DNA of 6,621 nucleotides from Spirochaetales bacterium (GTDB taxonomy: Bacteria > Spirochaetota > Spirochaetia > JABMQR01), in the NCBI GenBank assembly GCA_023139255.1, contig JAGLNY010000066.1, positions 1 through 6,621 on the forward strand, given 5' to 3'. The notes below the pieces were generated by a model that saw only the letters and a list, made by a program, of their open reading frames with translations, was not told the DNA's origin and did not search any database. Made by a program: the position numbers and the translations under genes. How positions within the stretch are numbered: the stretch's first letter is position 1; each line of letters starts with the position of its first letter. Below are positions 1-6,598 of the stretch, piece after piece.

Positions 1-333
1 CCTGAACCAGTTCCTGAGCTATTACCAGCGGAAATTCCTGAAATCAAACCGGCAGAAGCAGAAGAAGTCACAGAGATTGAAACTGATACCGAAATTGTCC
101 CGGTCGAAATTCCCCCTACCACCCCGATATTGACTAAAAAAACAGAACCTGAGAAATTAATTTCAATTGTCAGTAAAGATATTCCTAAAACAAACGTTGC
201 TTTGAAAATCCCGGAAAATGTGGTTATTATTACCGCAGAGGAAGAAGAAGCTGAAGAACCAGAAGAAATCGAAATTCCCATAGAAACAGAACCTGAACCT
301 GTACATATACCGGAACCGAAGATTGAATATATG
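1..333 (+). other. Pro/Glu-rich low-complexity linker of the ankyrin protein
   Basis: In-window codons 1-111 encode repeated P-E, E-I-P and E-P-E-P motifs, a run of acidic residues near codons 78-90, and almost no aromatic residues. Such composition suggests an extended, flexible, negatively charged tether between an unseen N-terminal domain and the ankyrin array. It could span the periplasm or peptidoglycan if the protein is exported; that is inference. Confidence 0.7.
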
Positions 334-3018
334 TCAATTTTTGATTCCATCCGGGACGAAGCCCTGACTGAGACTCAACAATTTATCCTGGATGGCGCTG
401 ATCCCAACCAGACTGATGGAACCGGAACTTCACCTCTTTATACTGCGGCAGAAACCGGAAATGAACTTATGATCCGGCTGCTGCTGAAGCATGGAGCAGA
501 TCCTTCAACAGCAAATGCAGAAGGACGGCTTCCTATACACGCTGCCGCAGAACTGTCTTACGAAATGGCTTCACTCCTTGCTGGAAAAGGAAACCTTATA
601 TTTTCATTAGATAGCCAGGGAAAAAACATAATAGGAAAAGCACTACTGGAAGGTCCTAAAGCTGTTTCCGAACTACTGGGTGAGGAACTGGTAAATACCA
701 AAGATATAAACGGGAACACACCCATGCACCTTGCTGCAGAAATGGGCAGCGTAGAGAATGTCAGGCAGCTGCTCACAAACGGTGCAGATATCAATATTCG
801 CAATAATGAAGAATTACTGCCGCTGGATATTGCATTCGGTTATACCCATAGTGATATACATGTACAGGTTGTGGAAGAATTGATAAGAAACTACTCTGAT
901 ATCCCGTCAAACCAGGATTTCTATTATGCATTCCAGGCAATCTCCAACACCGGTGTAGAATCCCGTTTTGAGAACGGGGCAACTGTCCTGCACTATACAG
1001 CTAGTTACAATCACCTTGCTCTTATGAGTATGTTCATCAAACGGGGTGCTTATCTGGAAGCTAGAGATGAAAATAATAATACCCCCATTCACACGGCTGT
1101 TGAGTACGGCAATCTTGAGATTTTAGAACTTCTTATTCTTTCCGGGGTGGATGTTGATGCACGGAATGGTTCAAGCAGCACACCTCTTCATCTGGCAATC
1201 TCTAAAATCGGGAAAAAGGAAATTGTTGAATATCTGCTGGATAACGGAGCGGATATAGACAGCAGAAATGTGTATGGCGACACTGCCCTGCATATAGCCG
1301 TGGATCCCGGTGTTTCATCTGATTTTGTTGAATTGCTCCTGTTGAGAGGAGCAGACCCAAACAGTCGTGATAAAACAGGAAACACGCCAATTATGCTTGC
1401 CCTGGCACAGAACAACCGGCCGGCAGTAGAACTTCTTCTTAACAATGATGCTGATTTGTATGCAAAAAACTATAATGAAATAACTCCATTAATTCGTTCC
1501 CTGATGAAAGGAATAGATGTTATAAGTTGGTTTTATTCACCGGAGATAAACCAAACAGTTGATGCTTATGGAAATACACCCCTGCATACAGCCATAAATA
1601 ACGGGGCTATGCTGGATGTGATTGAGTTTATCATTAACTCAGGGGCTGACCTTGATAAGAAAAACTTTCTTGGGGATACTGCACTTCACTCATCTGTCGA
1701 GGTTAGTTATGCAGATGCAGCTGCTCTCCTGGTACAGTATGGTGCCGATCCATTCCTGTCAAACAACCGGGGAAAAGCTCCAGCTGTCCTGGCTTTTGAT
1801 CAAGGTATTGATTTTACCTCTATGCTTATAACACCCGACAATCTTCTTTTAGCAGACACTTCCGGGAACACTCCTATCCATATGGCCGTTCAGTGGGATT
1901 ATCCTGAAATAGTATCATATCTCATAGAGCAGGGTGCAAATATAAATGTTCATAATTTTGAAGGATTCACACCAATTCATTATGCAGTAAAAAATAATAG
2001 TATAAAAATATGCCAGGTTCTTATGAATAACGGGGCACTGATTAATGCGCGTGATTCCTACAGTAATACACCGCTGCATACCGCAATTTCCTGGGAGTCT
2101 GTGCAGGCCGCAAAATTCCTTCTCCTTCGAGGGGCTAATGTGCATTTACGGAATTTAAGTGGTAATACCCCACTGCATACCGCAGTCCTGCAGCGTGATC
2201 AGAATAGTGTTAAAATGCTCATAGAGTATAACGCCTCCCTTGAGTCAAGGGATAATATGGGAAGGACTCCCCTCCTTCTTTCGGCCAGGAAAAATTACTG
2301 GGAAATATCTGAACTATTGATATCTCTTGGGGCCGATTTCAACGCCAGGGATGATAGGGGAAATACTCCGCTCCATGAAGCAATACGAAAACGGAATGAA
2401 AAAATAAGCACGCTCCTGATTGAGCAGGGTGCGGCCATATTTGCTGAAAACCGTTATGGGGATACCCCAATCGGGATCGCGTTTACTGCAGGGGTTGATG
2501 TTGTGGACTGGTTTATCCAGGGATTCTCAATATCTGCCCGGGATGATAAAGGAAATACCCCACTTCATGCAGCAATCCAGAAAAATTCTTCTGAGGACAT
2601 AATTAATCTTCTTATACATAAGGGTGCTGATATCAACAGCAGGAACAATTGGATAAACACCCCGCTGCATACAGCCTTCCTTTCCCTTAATAAGAATGCG
2701 GTTTTAATTCTTATTGATGCCGGGGCCGATATTTTTTCAAGAAATGGTGATGGAAATTCTCCTCTCTCAATAGCCTTCTCTATGGGAACCGACACCATAT
2801 CCTGGATTGTAACACCGGAAAATAAGAATGTTACTGATCAGTATGGTAATACACCGCTGCACATTGCCGCTTTCTATGGAAATATCGATGCAGTTAATTA
2901 TTTAGTCTCTATCGGAATTTCAGCAGGTATGAAAAATCTTGCCGGGGATACACCGGCTGATATGGCAAAAAAGCAGGATCATTGGGAAATTGAGAAGATG
3001 CTGAGGGAAATGGAATAA
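1..3018 (+). CDS. Large ankyrin-repeat protein, 5'-truncated by the window edge
   Basis: The frame is open from base 1 to a TAA at 3016-3018, giving 1005 in-window residues; the true start lies upstream. A TTG at 130 could be read as a start but has no ribosome binding site, and the reading frame before it encodes the same Pro/Glu-rich sequence, so it is internal. Residues 1 to about 110 are a low-complexity linker rich in P, E, I and V. A helix pair at about 112-137 caps an array of roughly 26 ankyrin units running to the C-terminus, with recurrent GNTPLHTA turns and GADINSRN-like ends. Ankyrin arrays are protein-binding scaffolds; no catalytic domain is visible, and the partner is unknown. 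Only one cysteine occurs in the visible part, and the linker resembles envelope-spanning linkers, so export is possible but unproven without the N-terminus. The gene converges with the membrane-protein gene at 3077. Family call is firm; function is not. Confidence 0.93.
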   Translation, partial: PEPVPELLPAEIPEIKPAEAEEVTEIETDTEIVPVEIPPTTPILTKKTEPEKLISIVSKDIPKTNVALKIPENVVIITAEEEEAEEPEEIEIPIETEPEPVHIPEPKIEYMSIFDSIRDEALTETQQFILDGADPNQTDGTGTSPLYTAAETGNELMIRLLLKHGADPSTANAEGRLPIHAAAELSYEMASLLAGKGNLIFSLDSQGKNIIGKALLEGPKAVSELLGEELVNTKDINGNTPMHLAAEMGSVENVRQLLTNGADINIRNNEELLPLDIAFGYTHSDIHVQVVEELIRNYSDIPSNQDFYYAFQAISNTGVESRFENGATVLHYTASYNHLALMSMFIKRGAYLEARDENNNTPIHTAVEYGNLEILELLILSGVDVDARNGSSSTPLHLAISKIGKKEIVEYLLDNGADIDSRNVYGDTALHIAVDPGVSSDFVELLLLRGADPNSRDKTGNTPIMLALAQNNRPAVELLLNNDADLYAKNYNEITPLIRSLMKGIDVISWFYSPEINQTVDAYGNTPLHTAINNGAMLDVIEFIINSGADLDKKNFLGDTALHSSVEVSYADAAALLVQYGADPFLSNNRGKAPAVLAFDQGIDFTSMLITPDNLLLADTSGNTPIHMAVQWDYPEIVSYLIEQGANINVHNFEGFTPIHYAVKNNSIKICQVLMNNGALINARDSYSNTPLHTAISWESVQAAKFLLLRGANVHLRNLSGNTPLHTAVLQRDQNSVKMLIEYNASLESRDNMGRTPLLLSARKNYWEISELLISLGADFNARDDRGNTPLHEAIRKRNEKISTLLIEQGAAIFAENRYGDTPIGIAFTAGVDVVDWFIQGFSISARDDKGNTPLHAAIQKNSSEDIINLLIHKGADINSRNNWINTPLHTAFLSLNKNAVLILIDAGADIFSRNGDGNSPLSIAFSMGTDTISWIVTPENKNVTDQYGNTPLHIAAFYGNIDAVNYLVSIGISAGMKNLAGDTPADMAKKQDHWEIEKMLREME
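1270..1563 (+). repeat. 98-residue ankyrin triad, copy A
   Basis: Three ankyrin units of 34, 33 and 31 residues in that order. The first ends GADPNSRD, the second ends DADLYAKN with an aromatic residue at the fourth place, and the third is the short type with GIDVISWF. It is directly followed by copy B with the same length pattern. Confidence 0.75.
1564..1857 (+). repeat. 98-residue ankyrin triad, copy B
   Basis: Units of 34, 33 and 31 residues, immediately after copy A. The middle unit ends GADPFLSN and the short unit carries GIDFTSMLITPD, aligning without gaps to copies A and C. Confidence 0.75.
2545..2838 (+). repeat. 98-residue ankyrin triad, copy C
   Basis: Units of 34, 33 and 31 residues. 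The middle unit ends GADIFSRN and the short unit carries GTDTISWIVTPE, matching ITPD of copy B. It is preceded by a near-triad of 33, 33 and 31 residues at 2248-2544. Confidence 0.75.
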
Positions 3019-3076
3019 AATTTATAGGGCAAAAATCTCTAAAAACAGCTCCAATAGCATCAAGTCCGACAGGCTC

Positions 3077-3706
3077 CTATCCGGCAAATCTTTCAATCAG
3101 GCTAAAGCCGCTTTTTATCAGGAAATAATACACTATCATTCTGGGAATCCGTGAAAAACAGGCTAAAAGCACCTTCCCTGCCGGCACTTCCAATAAACCG
3201 GCAATCCAGCAGATAGTGGAAAATGGTACGGGGGTAAACCCGGCTATAACTACAGCCCAGGCCCCATAGCTGTTTATCATTGACTCACCGCGTTTATGGT
3301 ATGAAATTGTAACCCGATGAACAAAGTGAATATGATTAAAACTTCGCGCCAGCCAGTAACCGGAAAACCCTCCAAGTATGGAAGCTGCTGACATTACAGA
3401 TAACAGGAAGTAGGGATTCCACTCCATCAAAAAAGGGAAAATGACATCAGTAGTCGTCGGAATTATAACCGCGTCAACAAAAAAAGTAAAAAGCGCCACA
3501 CCACCATACCCGAGCTCCCTGCCAAGCCACAACCCGGTTTTTTCCATCTGATCATGGAACAGAAGGGCGAAAACCCCATACAGGGTCATGATTACCGCTG
3601 CCATCAGGAGTGTTTTTAGTATAAGGGGTCGCCACTGAAGCGGCTGGTCAGTATCCAGGGCTGTGGTTGAAACTGGTTTATCCAGCTTGGTCTCCTCTTT
3701 TTTCAT
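3077..3706 (-). CDS. VTT-domain (YqaA/DedA-like) membrane protein
   Basis: A 209-residue polytopic membrane protein. With the chosen start, hydrophobic segments lie at about 27-50, 66-93, 99-120, 148-170 and 177-198. The re-entrant-like segment DAVIIPTTTDVIFPF (79-93), the GGFSGYWLAR stretch (112-121), the GFTPVPFSTICWIAG motif (156-170) and a final R-IPR-MIVYYFLI helix match the YqaA branch of the VTT (SNARE-associated/DedA) superfamily. Members are inner-membrane proteins; DedA relatives are linked to undecaprenyl-phosphate or lipid transport, but the role of YqaA types is not settled. The ATG at 3706 sits 4 nt after the stop of the upstream glycosylase gene, with a weak GGGGA at 3722-3718. 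ATGs at 3724 and 3745 are alternatives overlapping that gene; extending to 3838 would need a 128-bp overlap and adds residues unlike the family. Stop is TAG. Family confident; start moderate. Confidence 0.85.
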   Translation of the reverse strand: MKKEETKLDKPVSTTALDTDQPLQWRPLILKTLLMAAVIMTLYGVFALLFHDQMEKTGLWLGRELGYGGVALFTFFVDAVIIPTTTDVIFPFLMEWNPYFLLSVMSAASILGGFSGYWLARSFNHIHFVHRVTISYHKRGESMINSYGAWAVVIAGFTPVPFSTICWIAGLLEVPAGKVLLACFSRIPRMIVYYFLIKSGFSLIERFAG

Positions 3707-3710
3707 CAAC

Positions 3711-4466
3711 TTATATTTCCCCATGAAGATATGCCTGTCGTTCATTTTCAGGAAATTTCTCAATTGCATAACGGAGCATGGTTCTTGGCATACGTTTATA
3801 GCGTGAGTCCAGATATTCCCGTTCAGCCTGGGGATCACGGTTTCCAGTTTCCCTCAGCATCCATCCAACCGCTTTATGGATCAGGTCATGCGGATTGTCA
3901 AAAAGTATATCGGAAATCTTAAAGGTCGTTGCGTAATCGTTCTGTCGTATGAAGTAGAGTGTGGTTATTATTGCTATTCTCTGATGCCATAGATTATCTG
4001 ATGATGCAAGTCCTGTTAATTTTGCTCTATCTCTCCCGAAAAACCAGGGTCCCAGTATTTTGTGGCAGGTAACATCAACAAGGTCCCAATTGTTCACCCA
4101 ATCCAGATGGGTAAAATAAAAATCAATATAGGGTTTGAGATTTGCTTTCCCAATCCGGCTTTCTGATCCATAGACCAGCATAAGCAATGCTGTCATTCGG
4201 TGATCATGGATTTCCGACTCTATTAATATACCTAGTTGGTCAAATGGGCAGTCACGGTAATGGAGCCGCGCAATTTTTCTTTGCTCCGGGATCGTGACAC
4301 CCAAAAACCGGTCTCCCTCACCATATTGCCCCGGGCCGGTCTTAAAAAAACTCTCTAACTGACTGCCTTTTTCCTTGTCGGCTTTCTCTTCTAGCTTGCT
4401 CATAATTGTTTCAGCACTTACAACCCTTGCTGCATCCACAACTCTTGTTGATTTCTTTATTCCCAT
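3711..4466 (-). CDS. alkD: AlkD-type DNA alkylation repair protein (3-methyladenine/7-methylguanine glycosylase)
   Basis: A 251-residue cytoplasmic protein built from HEAT-like helical repeats, the usual fold and about the usual length for AlkD. The family removes N3- and N7-alkylated purines to start base excision repair. Residues corresponding to the key positions of Bacillus cereus AlkD can be read: W127 and D131 in NNWDLVD (equivalent to Trp109 and catalytic Asp113), R163 in WHQRIAI (Arg148), and W202 in KAVGWMLRETG (Trp187). All are intact, so an active enzyme is expected. The start at 4466 is supported by AGGAG eight bases upstream. The first 20 residues are a somewhat longer N-terminal extension than the core needs; M22 (4403) is a weaker alternative. 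It lies 20 nt after the AlaX gene and 4 nt before the VTT gene, consistent with co-transcription. No adaptive-response (Ada) box or regulator is visible. Confidence 0.93.
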   Translation of the reverse strand: MGIKKSTRVVDAARVVSAETIMSKLEEKADKEKGSQLESFFKTGPGQYGEGDRFLGVTIPEQRKIARLHYRDCPFDQLGILIESEIHDHRMTALLMLVYGSESRIGKANLKPYIDFYFTHLDWVNNWDLVDVTCHKILGPWFFGRDRAKLTGLASSDNLWHQRIAIITTLYFIRQNDYATTFKISDILFDNPHDLIHKAVGWMLRETGNRDPQAEREYLDSRYKRMPRTMLRYAIEKFPENERQAYLHGEI

Positions 4467-4474
4467 GTGTAATT

Positions 4475-4479
4475 CTCCT
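4475..4479 (-). promoter_or_regulatory. Ribosome binding site of alkD
   Basis: AGGAG on the minus strand, 8 nt before the ATG at 4466. It fixes the start of the glycosylase gene and lies in the 20-nt gap after the AlaX stop codon. Confidence 0.8.
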
Positions 4480-4486
4480 ACACCAA

Positions 4487-5692
4487 TCAGCTCTCTTTTA
4501 TTAAATTTACAAATGCCTCAAAAAATTGGTCAATCCCGCCAATATTGCTTCCTTTCCCCTGCCAAACCGGAGGCTTACCGCCGCCTTTCGCATTTATGAT
4601 GGGAAACAATTTTTCACGGACTGCAGGAAAATCTATAATGTTATCCCTGTTTGCGGCAATAGCCCATATCAGTTCGTTTTCACCTGTTTTTTGCATTCCG
4701 CAGAAAATGAGCGGTTTGTCATCCGGCAGTTTTTTTACTGCATTTCTCAGGAAACCGGCTCGTTCAGCACTGAAATCACCAATAATAACAGTGATACCAT
4801 TATACCTGCCTGCATGACCTTCCAGTTCTGCCAGCCGCAGCCGGACAATAGTGTTTTCAAGTTCAGAGAGAGTTTGCTGTACATCCCTAAACTGATCGGT
4901 ACGGGTGACTGCTGCATGAATGATGCTATTTTGCGGTGTTGAAAAAAGATTTGATAATTTCTTAATTATTTCCGTTTTCTCCCGGTAGTCAGACACCGCC
5001 CGATCCCCGACTTTCCAGATGAGACGCGCATGCCCACGAATTTTCTCAGACCCAACCCAGGCAGTCAGCCGTACTTCACTGGTATTTGAAACATGCATGC
5101 CGCCGCAGGCAACAATATCATACTTCTCTATCTGAACCAATCTGACAGCTCCGGAAACCTTCGGCCTCCTTCTCAGATTCATAGCCCCGGTTTTGGTCTC
5201 ATCAACTGAGAAGATAGTAACGGGTACATTTCCAGTAATTATACGGTTTGTCCCATCCTCTATTGCCAGAATTTCTTCTTCGTGTATTTCTTCCCGGTCT
5301 GTCTCAATAGTGAGATAATCTTCCCCCTGGTGAACAGATACTGTTGCAATACCAAACAGGTTGTGCATCACTCCTGAAAGGATATGCTGTCCGGTATGCT
5401 GCTGCATATAATCATATCGCCGTTCCCAATTCAGCCTGCACTCAACGGCAGTGCCTAACTTAAACTCAGGTTCATTTTCAGCGATATGGTATATAACCCC
5501 GTCTTTTCTTCTGGTATCGATTATCCTGGTATTCCCGATAAAACCGGTGTCACCCGGCTGTCCTCCCCCCTCCGGGTAAAAGATGGTGCGATCCAATACT
5601 ATTCCATAATTCTTTTTCAGCTGATCCACCCTTAGAATATTGGATGATTCTATTTTTTTGTACTGATCGCTATAATATATTTGCTCTGTCAT
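4487..5692 (-). CDS. alaX: Alanyl-tRNA editing protein, AlaX with DHHA1 domain
   Basis: A 401-residue trans-editing hydrolase that removes serine or glycine wrongly attached to tRNA-Ala, backing up alanyl-tRNA synthetase in the cytoplasm. The N-terminal half is the AlaRS second-additional/editing domain: YPEGGGQPGDTG at 39-50, and the zinc site formed by H99 and H103 (QHTGQH) with C196 and H200 (ACGGMHVSNTSEV). The C-terminal part (about 300-390) is a DHHA1 domain ending in the glycine-rich AKGGGKPPVWQGKG stretch. There is no aminoacylation domain, and the size fits long AlaX (AlaX-L). The start is taken at the ATG at 5692 because the family begins M-T-E-Q/K-x-Y-Y-x-D; the frame extends to a TTG at 5779, adding 29 residues unlike the family. 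No good Shine-Dalgarno precedes 5692. The threonine usual in CGGTH is methionine here. It is first of a three-gene run with alkD and the VTT gene. Stop is TGA. Confidence 0.9.
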   Translation of the reverse strand: MTEQIYYSDQYKKIESSNILRVDQLKKNYGIVLDRTIFYPEGGGQPGDTGFIGNTRIIDTRRKDGVIYHIAENEPEFKLGTAVECRLNWERRYDYMQQHTGQHILSGVMHNLFGIATVSVHQGEDYLTIETDREEIHEEEILAIEDGTNRIITGNVPVTIFSVDETKTGAMNLRRRPKVSGAVRLVQIEKYDIVACGGMHVSNTSEVRLTAWVGSEKIRGHARLIWKVGDRAVSDYREKTEIIKKLSNLFSTPQNSIIHAAVTRTDQFRDVQQTLSELENTIVRLRLAELEGHAGRYNGITVIIGDFSAERAGFLRNAVKKLPDDKPLIFCGMQKTGENELIWAIAANRDNIIDFPAVREKLFPIINAKGGGKPPVWQGKGSNIGGIDQFFEAFVNLIKES

Positions 5693-5769
5693 GAAATCAT
5701 TGTACGGAGTTTTACGGCAGTGAGCAAGTATCTCCTGTATACCGGGAAATTCCCTTCGTTTACTTGCAA

Positions 5770-5775
5770 TATAAT
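5770..5775 (+). promoter_or_regulatory. Candidate -10 box for the 5849 gene
   Basis: A perfect TATAAT hexamer on the + strand, which would place transcription start near 5782 and give a leader of about 67 nt. No good -35 box lies 16-18 bp upstream, so the promoter would need an activator or the match may be chance in AT-rich DNA. Confidence 0.3.
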
Positions 5776-5836
5776 ACAATCTTAGCTATCTTCTAAGTGT
5801 TGATCACAGAAAGCAGCATTCTGTAACTTTATACGT

Positions 5837-5840
5837 GGAG
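5837..5840 (+). promoter_or_regulatory. Ribosome binding site of the 5849 gene
   Basis: GGAG lies 8 nt before the ATG at 5849, followed by an A-rich spacer. It supports that start. Confidence 0.75.
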
Positions 5841-5848
5841 AAAAAGAG

Positions 5849-6466
5849 ATGGCACGAATTCGTTCAGCTTTAGAAATTGCCCTTGAAAAAACTGAGTCAG
5901 TCGAAAGTGACCCTGAAAAAATCAGGAATAATGAATTAACTAAAACCGGTAAAAGATTAATGGGTTCCTTCTTGTTTGACCATGATTCTACAGTGGAAGC
6001 TCTTGGGGATAAGCTGAATAAGATCCCTGATGCTGATAAGCCCTTAATCAGAGAGCATATGATTGAGACCCTGCTGGCAAATATTTCCCTGCCCAAAGAT
6101 GACCTGTATGTCCAGAACCTGGGTAAACTGAAAGGTGCTGCAGAACTTCTAACATCCGAAACTGAATCTTCCAATTCAGGCACCGCTGAATCTGTGACCC
6201 AGCTATTTATACAGTTAGATCAACTGTACCAGCAATACCTGCAGTCTCACGAACAGATGCTTGAGATGGCAAAGCAGCAGTATGCCCCTCACTTGAAGCA
6301 GAAAGAGGAACAGCTTTCACGCCAAACAGGTCAGCAGGTAACCCTGCAGCCCGAGCAGGATCCGGACTTCTTAAAATTTCTTGAGGCCAATTATAAACAG
6401 CTGGAAAAAAGTTTCCAGGAAGCACTGCAGGATCTTCGCGACCAGATAAAGACACTGCTCAGTTAA
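5849..6466 (+). CDS. Conserved helical/coiled-coil protein, probably spirochaetal DUF6657-like
   Basis: A complete 205-residue protein with a good ribosome binding site. It has no signal peptide, no membrane segment and no cysteine, so it is probably cytoplasmic. The N-terminal half (1-102) is a compact helical region with the pattern ARIRSALEIALEKTESV, TKTGKRLMGSFLFD and LPKDDLYVQNLGKLKGAAELL. A Ser/Thr/Glu-rich hinge at about 103-115 leads to a Gln- and Glu-rich helical region (116-160) and a final amphipathic helix (172-204) that look like coiled coil, suggesting oligomerisation or a structural role. The sequence resembles a family of about 200 residues found mainly in spirochaetes that I recall as DUF6657; this name is from memory and unverified. 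It stands alone on its strand, divergent from alaX, and no function can be assigned. Confidence 0.85.
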   Translation: MARIRSALEIALEKTESVESDPEKIRNNELTKTGKRLMGSFLFDHDSTVEALGDKLNKIPDADKPLIREHMIETLLANISLPKDDLYVQNLGKLKGAAELLTSETESSNSGTAESVTQLFIQLDQLYQQYLQSHEQMLEMAKQQYAPHLKQKEEQLSRQTGQQVTLQPEQDPDFLKFLEANYKQLEKSFQEALQDLRDQIKTLLS

Positions 6467-6568
6467 ATTGGTCAACATTAAAATTTAAAAACTAACCAAA
6501 GATTTATTAACATATTCGAGATCTCCCTGCAAACTTATTCCCCCTTTTTTATTTTTTTATTTTTTCTC
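6467..6568. other. AT-rich non-coding stretch with T-tract
   Basis: No reading frame of note. A weak TTGGT/ACCAA repeat (6468-6472 with 6495-6499) and a GAGATCTC palindrome (6518-6525) follow the upstream gene, and a run of T-tracts broken by single A residues spans 6545-6565. The tract lies just upstream of a promoter, so it could act as an UP-like element or curved DNA; it is too far from a stem to be a clear intrinsic terminator. Confidence 0.5.
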
Positions 6569-6597
6569 TTGACAAATTATCCTTCCTGTTTTACATT
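6569..6597 (+). promoter_or_regulatory. Strong sigma-70-type promoter reading out of the window
   Basis: A perfect TTGACA -35 box at 6569-6574, a 17-bp spacer and a TACATT -10 box at 6592-6597 (four of six consensus bases). Transcription would begin near 6604 and run to the right, so the gene it serves lies beyond the window. Confidence 0.65.
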
Positions 6598-6598
6598 G

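Larger units (their letters stand above)
412..3015 (+). repeat. Array of about 26 ankyrin units
   Basis: The units average 33 residues and start at the xxGNTPLH turn. Canonical 33-residue units dominate, for example four in a row at 1858-2253. Units of exactly 31 residues occur at 613-705, 1471-1563, 1765-1857, 2452-2544 and 2746-2838; they lack the GAD turn and share a P-xxx-AF-xx-G-xD-xxx-W/M pattern. At 805-969 the pattern is degenerate: one long unit of about 36 residues plus 19 extra residues. At DNA level the start of many units reads close to AAYACMCCNCTGCATACNGC (about 1573, 2065, 2164, 2655), so the repeats also resemble each other in bases. Confidence 0.9.
5693..5848. other. Divergent intergenic region between alaX and the small helical gene
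   Basis: This 156-bp gap should hold promoters for both directions. Seen here are a perfect TATAAT on the + strand at 5770-5775, an inverted repeat GGGAAATTCCC at 5744-5754, a short CTTAG/CTAAG repeat at 5781-5797 and a TGATCA palindrome at 5801-5806. No convincing minus-strand promoter with both boxes was found. Confidence 0.55.

Noticed and set aside
130..132. TTG as the start codon of the ankyrin gene
   Set aside because: The frame stays open to base 1 with the same Pro/Glu-rich composition, and no Shine-Dalgarno sequence precedes the TTG.
412..3015. Ankyrin DNA repeats as a CRISPR array or satellite DNA
   Set aside because: The periodicity follows codons of one continuous reading frame, unit lengths vary by whole codons and the bases have diverged, so it is a protein repeat.
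3100..3120. GGCTAAAGCC followed by CTTTTTA as a terminator for the ankyrin gene
   Set aside because: The stem is only three to four base pairs, and the site lies inside the VTT coding sequence about 85 bases past the ankyrin stop.
3707..3838. N-terminal extension of the VTT gene up to 3838
   Set aside because: It overlaps the intact 3' end of alkD by 128 bp and encodes residues unlike the family; the ATG at 3706 just after the alkD stop is more natural.
4526..4942. Plus-strand open frames over alaX and other overlapping frames
   Set aside because: They are antisense shadows of clearly recognised genes, with no ribosome binding sites or family resemblance.
5693..5779. TTG start adding 29 residues to AlaX
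   Set aside because: The family starts with MTEQ-like sequence at 5692, and the extension has no recognisable homology or strong ribosome binding site.
6468..6499. TTGGT/ACCAA pair as a terminator after the small helical gene
   Set aside because: A five-base AT-rich stem with a 22-base loop and no immediately following T-run is too weak.
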